Part shown: one piece after another, positions 1 to 9,849 of the stretch | How the letters are laid out: the number at the start of each line of letters is the position of its first letter | Position numbering within the stretch: the stretch's first letter is position 1 | Assembly: GCF_004027225.2 (NCBI RefSeq) | Contig: NC_044302.2 | Coordinates: forward strand, 41,476,510-41,540,509 | Direction of reading: 5' to 3' | Source of the DNA: Strigops habroptila | Lineage: Eukaryota > Chordata > Aves > Psittaciformes > Psittacidae | Length of the DNA: 64,000 nt | Position numbers and translations under genes: made by a program | The notes under the pieces: generated by a model | Seen by the model: the letters and a program-made list of their open reading frames with translations, nothing else | Database searches by the model: none | What the model was told of the DNA's origin: nothing

Positions 1-245
1 CAGCAGAAATAATTTAATAAAGGGATTGCCATGAGTAAAGATCCAAAGAACCAATCAATGCAACAGAATAATATACATAATTAATAACCCTGTTCAGCTG
101 AAGACTGCCTATAATTATAAAGCGAAGAAAAATGAAAAGATGAAATGAGAAAAAAGATACTATTAAACAGTACAGCCTTAGTTTAATGCTAATTCCTATT
201 CATTTCTCAACACAGTAACATCCTACCAGCTAAGCAGTCTGCACC

Positions 246-287
246 AAAAAAAAAAAAAAAAAAAAAGGAAAAAAAAAGAGAGAGAGA
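246..287. repeat. Poly-A / GA-rich simple repeat
   Basis: A run of 21 A residues is followed by GG, an A8 run and a short (GA)n stretch. It could be a retroposon tail or a slippage tract. No element body was recognised beside it. Confidence 0.8.
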
Positions 288-1397
288 CCTGTGTTCAAAA
301 GAGAACATTTTTTCTCTAACCATTAGAAGTATTGTTCAATATACCAGAGAAAACACTTCATCAGTATTCTGGGAAATACTTGTTCTGTTGTTGCTCTAAC
401 AAACTCAGTTTGGCTTGTCATACAAAGCTATCAGCCAGCACATTACCACCTACATCTCTTGCATAAAACTGACAGACCCAGAACACTAGTTTTTACCAAG
501 CTGTAGTCTGCAGAGAAGAATCTGGTTTTAGAGAAATAACACAGCAATACAAGCAAAATATCTGTAAGAAATTGCTTCTCTTAGTGGTCTGGAATCCAAA
601 TCTGAGCACTTCCTCAAAGCAAAAGATTCACTGGCCTACTCTCTCAGAAATGGAGATAAGCCAAATTAATTAGTAATACAATGAAGTAGTAACCCTCGGC
701 AGTCAGCTACTCACTAGATTTGGCCATGCTAATCAATCCTCAATTCCTCCTTCAATTTGCCCAAAAGTTCCAATGTTTGCTCAATGTGCAAACCATACCT
801 CTAAATAAAAAAATAAAACTGTCTACCATCTTTTTGTTGTCTTAAAACAGAAATTACAGATTACTGCCTGGTCCTTTTTGTGTACACTACAGAAACAGAC
901 TTAATGGCACCATTTCAGTACTTTCAAAATAGACAACATCCAAGTACCAGGTGCCAGAGGAGATTCAGAGTTATTCTGCCACTTGGATTTTAGTAAAACA
1001 CTTTAAAGCAAAGATAAAATTCCCATTATCTCTTTCTTAGCTACACTGTAAACTCTGTCTCATGCAGTTTCCCTGGACACTCTCTCATGCTGAAACAGAA
1101 CTATAAGGACTTCAGTAACACTAATCATGACCCCGATTCTGCACTTGGATCCAGATGAGCAATCCCATGCACACACCCACTAATTCCATAATCGAGAAAA
1201 TTCAGAGTTGGTAACTGTACAGAAAACCACATGGCAAGTAAAAGCATGAAATACTCACACATACTCCAAATTCTAAATTAATACATAGGCCAGCACGCCA
1301 CCTAAACAAGTCAGTAAAAGTCCCTACCAAATATGCAGTGACAATCAAAAACCCTGTATATATTTTTAAAAGTGTATGAAAGAAAAAACTCTTTTTT

Positions 1398-1563
1398 CAT
1401 AGAATCATAGAATGGTTTGGGTTGGAAGGGACCTTACAGATCATTCAGTCCCAACCCCTGCCATGGGCAGGGACACCTTCTTCTAGACCAGGTTGTTCCA
1501 AGCCCCGTCTAGTCTGGCCTTGAACACTGCCAGGGACGGGGCAGCTACAACTTCTCTGGGCAA
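1398..1563 (-). mobile_element. CR1 LINE 3' fragment
   Basis: The sequence begins with the reverse complement of the CR1 3' end: repeated AGAATCATAG, then GGTTTGGGTTGGAAGGGACC. It continues with TTCTAGACCAGGTTG...CTCTGGGCAA as in avian CR1, and resemblance stops at about 1563. The fragment is heavily 5' truncated. The small ORFs across it are relics in several frames. Confidence 0.9.
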
Positions 1564-1595
1564 TACAGAGAGGAGTATTGCCAGCAGGCTGACAG

Positions 1596-2119
1596 AGGTG
1601 ATACTCAACAATGGTGAGGCTTTGCCTGGAGTACTGTAACCAGTGCTGGTCTCCCCACTGCAAGAGAGACATGGACATACTGGAGACAGTCCAGCAAAGG
1701 ACACATAGATGCTGAAAGGACTGGAGCACCTCACATATGAGGAAAGGCTGAGAGAAGCGGGACTGTTCAGCCTGGAAAAGAGAGGACTTATCTATGTATA
1801 TAAACACACAAAGGGAGGGTGAAGCGAAGACACAGCCAGGCTCTTTTCTGTGGTGCCCACTAACAGGATGAGAGGCAACAGGCACAAACTGAAACACAGG
1901 AGCCTCTGCCTGAGCACAGGAACACACATTTGTACTTCAGGGGTGACTGAGCACTGGTACAGGTTGCCCAGAGAGGTGGTGGACTCTTCACCCTTAGAGA
2001 TACTCAAACACTGTCTGGACAGGGTCCTAAGCAACTGGCTCTAGGTGGCCCTGCTTGAGCAGAGCGGTTGGACCAGGTGATCTCCAGAGGTTCCTTCCAA
2101 CCTCAACCATTCTGTGATT
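1596..2119 (+). mobile_element. CR1 LINE 3' fragment, opposite orientation to its neighbour
   Basis: This is forward CR1 sequence. It runs from a GGAGTACTGTAACCAGTGCTGG segment through CTGAGAGAAGCGGGACTGTTCAGCCTGG and the GGTTGCCCAGAGAGGTGGT block. It ends in TTCCTTCCAACCTCAACC followed by ATTCTGTGATT. It is about 520 bp long and diverged. It lies head-to-head with the 1398-1563 copy, separated by about 30 bp. Confidence 0.9.
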
Positions 2120-3920
2120 ATGTTGTTGGCAACTATGACAACAGAAATGACATATTATTTTTCTGTACCTAGTACCACTTCTGTGAGAGAAGTAAACAGT
2201 ACAAGCCAGGAACTCATACATGGCCAAGTAAACAAGAACAGCAGGCTCATTTATAGCATCAATTGTTTTACATGTTACGCCTGTATACACATGTTGCAGT
2301 GTGTATTAATAATTTGAGACACATCTCTTTTTACCAAGAAGTTATTATGATCTTTAAATCAATCTAAATGCTTAAACTGTAAATCTAATCTAGAAAGCTA
2401 CCACTCTAAGTATTTTTCAGGGTTCTAACTTTTTTTAAACTTCAGTTGAAGAGATACTGATGAACGTTTACAGCCATCTGGCTACTACAACAATTTACCA
2501 CAAGTAACAGAGTATTTTGCCCACTATATCTCAAGGGACAGAAAGATAATTACAGCAAATTGCTGATGTGCAATTACTGAATGTAGGAGGAAGGAAACAA
2601 TGAAAGGATCATACAGTCATTACTGCACTCATATGACATTACAAGAAGATTCATAAGATTATAAACAGATGGCAAGTTCTTCCATTAACTTATGCAATTT
2701 GAAAAATACTTTATCTGTGTGCCTTCTTAGCAGAAGAATACATACTTTATTTACCCATTAGTTTTGTGAACTTACTCTTTCAGTTAAGGAAAAGTTATCA
2801 TGAACTTCAAGTTTTTCACTCAACTGAAGTCTACAAGATTAAGATTTTAGAGGTTTTCACAACAAGCCAAGAAAGTAAATTCAAGTTCAAACTCAAACTA
2901 CACCTTAACATCTACACTTGCAATCAAACTGACACTTAACTTCTCATCTGGGTAGGAAAAGAAAAGGAAAAAAAGGGGTGGGGTGAAAATGAGGATTTAA
3001 GAGGTACACACCTGTATTTAAACCTGCTTTCATGCTAAAAAAAAAAAAAAAAAAAACCCACACACCAAAAAACAAGTAAATTGCACTATGATATTTTTGC
3101 ACTTGCTTTTCTGCAAGTTTAATTACAAATGACAGTTTAAAACTGCTTTATACGGGATGTAATATACTAGCAAAATGTCATTCCATTATATGAGATGGTG
3201 CTGAAGAAGAAACACAAAGAATCTCCAGAAGCGTAACACACACCAGAAGCATTGTATGTTGCAGGGCTGCAGACAAGAAATAGAGCAATGTCACCCCCAA
3301 ACCAGGCCATAGAAGGACCATAGGTGTGCGTGGTACAAGCTCCACACGAAAGAGGATCAAAGGTTGTTTTATTCATTTCTCATACGCTAAAGACCCAGCA
3401 GTAAAATATGATTTACTGCATAGTCTGTCTGAAGAAAATTCTCAGACAGCTGCTTTGTAGGGTATCTCCAGAACTGCCTTCTATTATGAACACATATGCT
3501 GTATTTTCGGAAGTTAGCCTTACAACCTTCTGCAATTTCACTTTGTTTTCAAATTACTCACCTCCTCCAATGGACAGTTATATTAGCCTATATACTTACC
3601 ATATTGCTGACCTTTTGAACTTCGAGACTTGTATGCTTGACATTGGGAAATGCTATCTCAAACAGTAGTTAGGCTCAGAAGCCTGAAGTATCTTGTTCAA
3701 CTCAAACTGTTTTTTGCATACTTACATTATCAGCCATTTATTTGGTTAGCTTCATGAGTTACTATAATTTTGCACATCAAAATTCTGAAAGTCTTGTTCC
3801 TAAAATTACCCAGTTTTACAAAGGATCAAGTTTAAATACTTCACAAAAATCAACTGTAATGCAATTCTGAGTATCTTTAGTCTGTTCCACAGACATAACT
3901 TGCCTTTTTAAAATGTGCAT

Positions 3921-3960
3921 TTTACACCTAAGTAAAATTCTAAGTTTATTTAGGTGTAAA
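3921..3960. repeat. Short inverted repeat (hairpin)
   Basis: The left arm TTTACACCTAAGTAAA (3921-3936) and right arm TTTATTTAGGTGTAAA (3945-3960) are complementary at 15 of 16 positions around an 8-nt loop. The repeat lies in COMMD10 intron 4. Its function is unknown. Confidence 0.75.
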
Positions 3961-4589
3961 CCTCATGGTATAAATTATGTTGCTCTATTTCTGTCAGTGT
4001 ATCAGGTGTACCTTTTATACAAAGTAGATTTTATATGTATATTTTACTAACTAAACCATAAAGTAACAAACTGAATCTTATCCCAACAAGATATACAACA
4101 ATGATAAAAATAGAGTGAGAATAATTAAGTCAGTGCTCCACAATTCTTTTAAACCATTTGATCCTGGCTAACACTGCTGTGCTCTGTATACATCTCCTTA
4201 TGCAGTTCAGGACTTATTATCAACTGACAGATACCTGCACCTTCTCATAGATGCAGATATCTAGGCCTCAAGATACAATGAGACTTCCACACTACGTACC
4301 AAAGTTTTAGTTTGTAACAGTCACATATGAAGACAATTATTATGTTATCACAGAAACGTAACTCAGAATTGTAGTATTTTACAAAATGCAGCATCCAACC
4401 AGCTGACAAAATTAAAGATGGCAGGAGCTCAGGTACCCTTCAAGTACAGAGAATCAATAGGCTGATGAACTAAACCACTAAAAGTGTTCATGAACACATT
4501 TTACCCTTGCCCTATTGTAAAGCATGTTCACAAACATCTGCAAATGGTATGTACGTTGCATTACTTCACATTGCTAATAGTGCACATAT

Positions 4590-5088
4590 CACAGAATCAT
4601 AAAACGGTTTGGACTGGAAGGGACCTTAAAGATAGCTAGTTCCAACCCTCTGCCACGGGCACGGACACCTTGCACTAGACCAGGTTGCTCAAAGCCCCTT
4701 CCAACCGGGCCCTGAGCACTTCCAAGGATGAAGCGGCCACAACTTCTCTGGGCAACCTGTGCCAGTGTCTCACCACTCTCATAGTAAAGAGTTTCTTCAT
4801 AATATCTAATCTAAATCTACTCTCTTTTCACCTAAAGCCATTCCCTCTTGTCATGTCACTACATGCCCTTGTAAGAAGTCCCTCTCCAGATTTCTTGTAG
4901 GCCCTTTTAGGCACTGGAAGCTGCTCTAAGGTCTCCCTGGAGCCTTCTCTTCCCCTGGCTGAACAAGCCCAACTCTATCAGCTTGTCTCCAGAGCAGAGA
5001 TGCTCCAGTCCTCAGAGCATCTTTGTGACCTTTAGACTCACTCTAAGAGGTCCATGCCCTTTTTATGTTGGGAGTCAGGTCCCAACAG
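4590..5088 (-). mobile_element. CR1 LINE 3' fragment
   Basis: The reverse-strand CR1 3' terminus starts with ACAGAATCATAAAACGGTTT and GACTGGAAGGGACC. The CR1 body follows through the CTGCTCTAAGGTCTCCCTGGAGCC block to AGAGGTCCATGCCC and about 5088. The copy ends roughly 130 bp from COMMD10 exon 4. The 3' terminal octamer is decayed. Confidence 0.9.
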
Positions 5089-5216
5089 CTCAGATAACAC
5101 ATAACTCCACTGCTCCGATCACAAACTCCGTACCTTAATTTAAACTCTTTGCTTAAAACAAATCTACATAGCTTTATTCTCTGTTAGGGAAAAAAACCCA
5201 AAAAACAAACCATTAC

Positions 5217-8200
5217 CTTCTGAGGATTCAAAACCCTCTGCCTGAACTTTTCAATTGTATCTTGACCTGCAGCTGCCCATGCACTGGCAAATGCTTCAGC
5301 TTTGTCTTGATCCAGGCGAATGCTTTGCAGCTGTTGTTGCAATGAAGCAGGCTTCAAATTATGATAGACTGCCTGTTAAAAGGAAAAATAGTTGCTGTTG
5401 TTGCGTACTGTTCTACAAGTTGTGCTAGGTATACTCTACCACAGGTGGCCACCACGTTCACACAAGATTTTTACTAGCAACTCTACTGCGGGATTGCAAG
5501 CATCCTGCTCATCTAAACCCTCCGTCTGAGAAGATAGCTACACTTTTCTATCTCAATTGCATCGCAAAATCTAATATTACAAATGACTCTTCTCAAGATA
5601 GAAGAACTATGCAAAAATGCATATACAAGCTAGAACTGAGTATATGTATATGTTTCTAATGTACACTACCAAACCAGTGATCACAAAAAAAAAAAAAAAA
5701 AAAAAGGCTTTGAAGTCAACAGTGAAGAAAGGACAACTTTTCCAAATTCCACTGTTCAAGCAAACCTGAACTACAAGGTAATAGAAAGCTTGTTTCTTTT
5801 CTAATGCTGTGAAAGGTACTAAGTGAACTCATCATAAACTGACGTGTTAAGACAAGATTCAAATTCCACAATAGACCACCAGTATGCATGCCCTCTGCAC
5901 AGACTACACTTACTATGTTTGCATGAAATGAATGGATAACACTGCAGCCACGACAATTTCTAAGTTACCATATTTACCAGGTAATACACTGCCTTCCCAA
6001 CCTGAGTAGTGGTTGAATCTGGAATCAGAAAGCCTTTTCTGTTTACAAAGTACTTAGCTCTACGCCGCACAGTCAGTACTCATTCAGGTACTAGAGCTAC
6101 ATCAGGTGCTCCTGTTCACTGAAGTACAGACTGCTTCTGTGCATGAAAATTTTCCATAACTGGCACTTCATGTAACTTTAGCAGTGCTCATTAGTGCTAT
6201 CTAACACTTTCCTTACAGGAATTAAAAAAATGCATGGCTGGCTTGCTTACAATGAGTAAGAGGAAAGATTATATCTCATAATCATTAACACTTCCTCTCA
6301 GAGTCATGCAGACCTCACTTCCGCAACCTATATTTAGATTAGCTAGTAACTCACTCCACAAATGCAATGAGCCCAACCCAAATCAGGAAGACATGCAAAG
6401 AAAAGCAGTAAAATCACAACTCCAAAGCACACATAACATACTAGAGACAAGTTTTCCCTAATGCCTTTTTAACTTGACTTTTATATCTTTGAAATCTACA
6501 ATGGGATAAATGTATATATTTATCAATTCATAGTGATAAAAAGGTACCTGTTCCAAAATGAATGATATAGTTTCAAGAACTAGATGAAGATCCTGCTTTT
6601 CCAATGAAAATGCTATCTGAAGTTTTTCTTCCTCCTCTTCACTGAAGGTACTTTCAGTCTGAAGCACAAAAATGGTTAGTCCTAAGAGTCTCTTTAGCAA
6701 CCAAGAACATACTTGTCAAAATAAAAACTTTCTCCCCATTTTTATAAGCATAGTAGCTGTCCAGTTATTTCTGAATAGAAATAACAAAGTAAAGCTCTTT
6801 TCCAACAGAAAAACACAATGCAATTCCTCTCACTGAAAATCAAGATTAAATGACAACAGTATTTCATTAGAAGTTATCAGAATTACTTGAAACACATCAA
6901 AAGAAAATACTTTCTCTTTGCACATGAGAAACACTAAAGAAATATTTTTCTTTCAACTATCAGATCACCTCCAACAACCTTTTATAAATAAAAATGAGAA
7001 AAGTATTAAGCGTGTTACTTGAATCAGACCCCAAAGAAAACAGAAGGCAAAATTGTAGTGGAGTTAGTTACGTATGCTTCTTCCACTCTGGATACTCTTC
7101 TTAAAACCCATACTTACAAAGGAAATAAAGGCCTAATGCAGATGCTAATTTTCATTAGATGCCTAATGTATGCTTATTTTCAAAGTCAGTTTTGAATCAA
7201 TAGCCTGCTGTATTACTGAAGATTACTGAGAACGTGCTGTACTTTTAAAATACATCAGTTATATTTGTTATACAACAGCAAATTTAGTAATTTAAATGCA
7301 GATATTGCCATCTTTTAAAACTTAATTAGTAACAAATCTATGCTACATAAATCAAAACACCATATTTAGATCACTTAGCAATCCAAAACTGCAAAGCTAC
7401 ACAGAAAAGCAATTCAGCTGTTAGAATAAACAAAATGAGGCAATTACGCAAAAACTTAAGCGATCACAATATTTGTAAACAAGAGTATCAAATTAGAAAC
7501 ATTATTTGAATCATTAGCTGTTAGAAGAAAATGCAGAACTCTGAGTATCTGCTTTGTTAAGTAAGTTTATTTAAAGTTTCCAGCAATTTAACATGTGCTA
7601 GAGTCAGATGACTTGGAATGCACGGGCTAAATTACAAAGACTACTCCAGTTCCTGTAAATGCTGACTGAAATTGAGAAGAGCTATTAAACTGCTACTGAT
7701 TAGTAAAAAAACTAAAAAAAAAAAGTAAACACTAAAAAAAAACCCCAAAAAAAACCCACCAAACAAAAAACACCACTACACAACCAAACTACCAAAAAAA
7801 CAGAGATTTGTGACACTTATCAGTTACCAATGAGCTAATATCCACGCAAAGCAATGGAGAAAAACCTCAGCAATAAAAACAGCATCCACACTAGTAAGTT
7901 TGGCAAAAAGAAAAAAAACAACAAAAAAAAAACCCAAACAATTCAGTCAAATAATCAAAACAATCCTTATAGTCTCAGAATTACGACGTTTAATACATTT
8001 GTATTTTCCATTTGTGCTGCTCCTAACCTGTAATATTTTAACATTTAGTTTGTGTATGTATGTACATAGAAAATAAATTCTGTATTTCTTTTTATGTTTT
8101 TTTAAACACAAAACAAGGGAATAAACAAAATCTGACACTGAAGGATAGAGAAACTCAACAAAATAATTTCCATTGTAACATTTATCTTTCCCAGCAATAG

Positions 8201-9582
8201 TTAGTGCCAAAGCTAGATTTAGTCTCCATTTGTCTTTTTGGCATAGTGCAATGAAATTGACTACTGATTTTATTTCTCTGTTATTTATTCTGCAACTAAA
8301 AAAAAAAAAAAAAAACCAAACAAACAAACAAAAAAAAACACCCAAACACAAGCTTCTGTAAAGATGAGAAAAACATTCACTAAAAGTTATGGGCTTTACT
8401 TTAACCTGAATTCCACAGATGGCTTTGGCTGATGAACATACAAAACCGAAAAACAAAAAATAAATATATGAATCATAGAACGCTTTGGGTTGGAAGGGGC
8501 CTTAAAGCTCATCCAGTTCCAACCCCCTGCCACGGGCAGGGACACCTTCTGCTAGACCAGGTTGCTCCAAGCCCTGTCCAGCCTGGCCTTGAGCACTGCC
8601 AGGGATGGGGCAGCCACAGCTTCTCTGGGCAACCTGTGCCAGTGCCTCACCACGCTCACAGGGAAGAATTTTTTCCTATTACCTTCTTTCAGTGTAAAGC
8701 CATTCCCCCTTGTCTCATTACTACCTGCCTTTGTCAAAAAATCCCTCTCCAACTCTCCCATCAGCCCCATTTAGGAACTGGAAGGCCGCTCTATGGATTT
8801 AGTGTTTCCCTTGCAAGGGCAAGCGGTGTTTGTGCAAAAAGCCAAGGAACTCACATCTCCTCTGAGAGCGTTCTCAGAGATGCCAGCACTTGGAAGTGAT
8901 GGAACCAGGTTCTAACAGGTTCTCACACCATTCACCTTCTGCCATTCATTACTCGTTCTTATTTCATTCACCTGAAACAGTTCTGAGCAATTAGTGATTA
9001 ATGAAACTAAAATCAATATATATCTATATATAAATGGAAGAAATCGACCCTTATAAAAACAGTGCGTGGCAGCTGTCCCAGAAAGACGACTTCGCAGCAC
9101 TTGCACAGACGAGGGGCTCGGCCCTGCTCCCTTCCCGCCCCACGCCGCGCGGGACGCGGCAGCAGCGGGGCTCGGCAGGTCGCGCTGCTCCGCTCCGGGC
9201 ACACCGGTGCCGCTGACCCGGCCCTGCAGTTTCGCTTGGCAGGACCCGACGGAGCCTCCGCGGCACCTCGCCGCGCCCCGCTCCGCCTGCTGAATACGAG
9301 CCCGCCGGCTCCCCCGACCAGCCCGCCCGCCCACCTACCTTCAGGTGCAGCTTCTGGAGAAGGCGGGAGAGGAGCCGCGGGAATCGGCCCGGGTCCATGG
9401 CGTTGAGCAGCGACACGGCCCTGCGGATGCTGCGCGGAAGGAGACGAGGTGGTCAGGCCGCGCCCCGGCACCGCGGCGAGAGCCTGCCCCCGACCCACCC
9501 GCCTCGACCCCCCGCGGCGGTAGCGGCGCTGCGGCCGAGGCAGCCGGTACCTGTCACTCTCCGGGACAACGGGCGCCGCCAT
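5217..9582 (-). CDS. COMMD10: COMMD10, COMM domain-containing protein 10, 5' four exons (partial, runs off left edge)
   Basis: COMMD10 is a subunit of the Commander (COMMD/CCDC22/CCDC93) complex, which works with Retriever in endosomal recycling of membrane proteins and is tied to NF-kB control. Coding exons, in transcript order: 9551-9582, 9339-9429, 6548-6658 and 5217-5372 (32, 91, 111 and 156 nt). They join in frame to 130 codons and every intron is GT-AG. The protein starts [10 protein letters not shown]. It then has the family signatures [18 protein letters not shown] (residues 24-41), [10 protein letters not shown] (46-55) and [17 protein letters not shown] (62-78), and a helical stretch through [12 protein letters not shown] (119-130). 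This matches the human N-terminal helical half closely. About 72 residues with the COMM domain are missing, because their exons lie left of the window. The start is fixed by a CpG-island ATG in a GCCATGG context that splices to the conserved second exon. Confidence 0.96.
5685..5705. repeat. Poly-A tract
   Basis: A run of 21 A residues in COMMD10 intron 3. No associated element was recognised. Confidence 0.8.
7706..7802. repeat. A-rich low-complexity tract
   Basis: Runs of A are broken by CC, ACC and CAAAC groups, giving an imperfect (A)n/(CA4-7)n tract of about 95 bp in COMMD10 intron 2. A second tract of the same kind lies at 7905-7940. Confidence 0.75.
8297..8342. repeat. Poly-A / (CAAA)n simple repeat
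   Basis: A run of about 18 A residues grades into CAAACAAACAAAC and another A run. It lies in COMMD10 intron 2, 130 bp from a CR1 fragment. Confidence 0.8.
8471..8794 (-). mobile_element. CR1 LINE 3' fragment
   Basis: The reverse-strand CR1 3' end (AATCATAGAACGCTTTGGG, TTGGAAGGGGCCTTAAAG) continues through CACGGGCAGGGACACCTTC and TTCTCTGGGCAACCTGTGCC. Resemblance fades after GAACTGGAAGGCCGCTCT. The copy is less diverged than those at 1.4-2.1 kb, so open frames survive by chance. It lies in COMMD10 intron 2. Confidence 0.92.
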
Positions 9583-9780
9583 GGCTGCCGCTTCAGCCCC
9601 GCCCCACGACGGCAGCCCGGCGGGGACAAGCGCCGCCGCCACGCCCCGGCGCAGCGCACCTAGGGCTCCTCTCACGGCGGGCACCCGGTCACCTCACAGG
9701 GCCCTGGGCAAAGGCGGAGCAGAGCTGCCGCAGGCTCGGGGGGCGGTGAGAGGCTGACTGACGGCGTCTCTCTCGCGGGT
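9080..9780. promoter_or_regulatory. COMMD10: CpG island at the COMMD10 5' end
   Basis: This is dense GC- and CpG-rich sequence in an otherwise AT-rich neighbourhood. It covers COMMD10 exons 1 and 2, the intron between them and several hundred bases upstream of the ATG at 9582. No TATA box stands out, which fits a broad housekeeping promoter. The edges are approximate. Confidence 0.8.
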
Positions 9781-9818
9781 TTGCAGCACCCGCTGGAGAG
9801 GCTGTGGCTGAAGTCCTC

Positions 9819-9846
9819 GGGTTTAAAGGGTTTAAAGGATTTAAAG
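9819..9846. repeat. Three 9-bp tandem units GGGTTTAAA
   Basis: GGGTTTAAA, GGGTTTAAA and GGATTTAAA follow one another at the shore of the COMMD10 CpG island, about 240 bp upstream of the start codon. The third unit has one change. Any regulatory role is unproven. Confidence 0.7.
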
Positions 9847-9849
9847 ACG

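Larger units (their letters stand above)
1..5216 (-). other. COMMD10: COMMD10 intron 4, left part
   Basis: This is non-coding sequence downstream of COMMD10 exon 4, whose donor is GTAATG at 5216-5211. I looked for the next expected exon, which in human begins with a peptide like LETVGWQLN, and did not find it. The intron must therefore extend past the left edge. It holds three CR1 fragments, poly-A tracts at 246-266 and 3037-3056, and a 16-bp inverted repeat at 3921-3960. Confidence 0.7.

Noticed and set aside
7947-8456. 169-codon minus-strand ORF in COMMD10 intron 2
   Set aside because: It is low-complexity with a Phe run from a poly-A tract on the other strand, and has no family resemblance.
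8432-8899. 155-codon plus-strand ORF and nearby smaller ORFs
   Set aside because: They lie in a CR1 3' fragment and are not a host protein.
9013-9684. 223-codon minus-strand ORF over the COMMD10 start
   Set aside because: Only the [10 protein letters not shown] portion is coding. The ORF reads through the spliced first intron and out of frame over exon 2.
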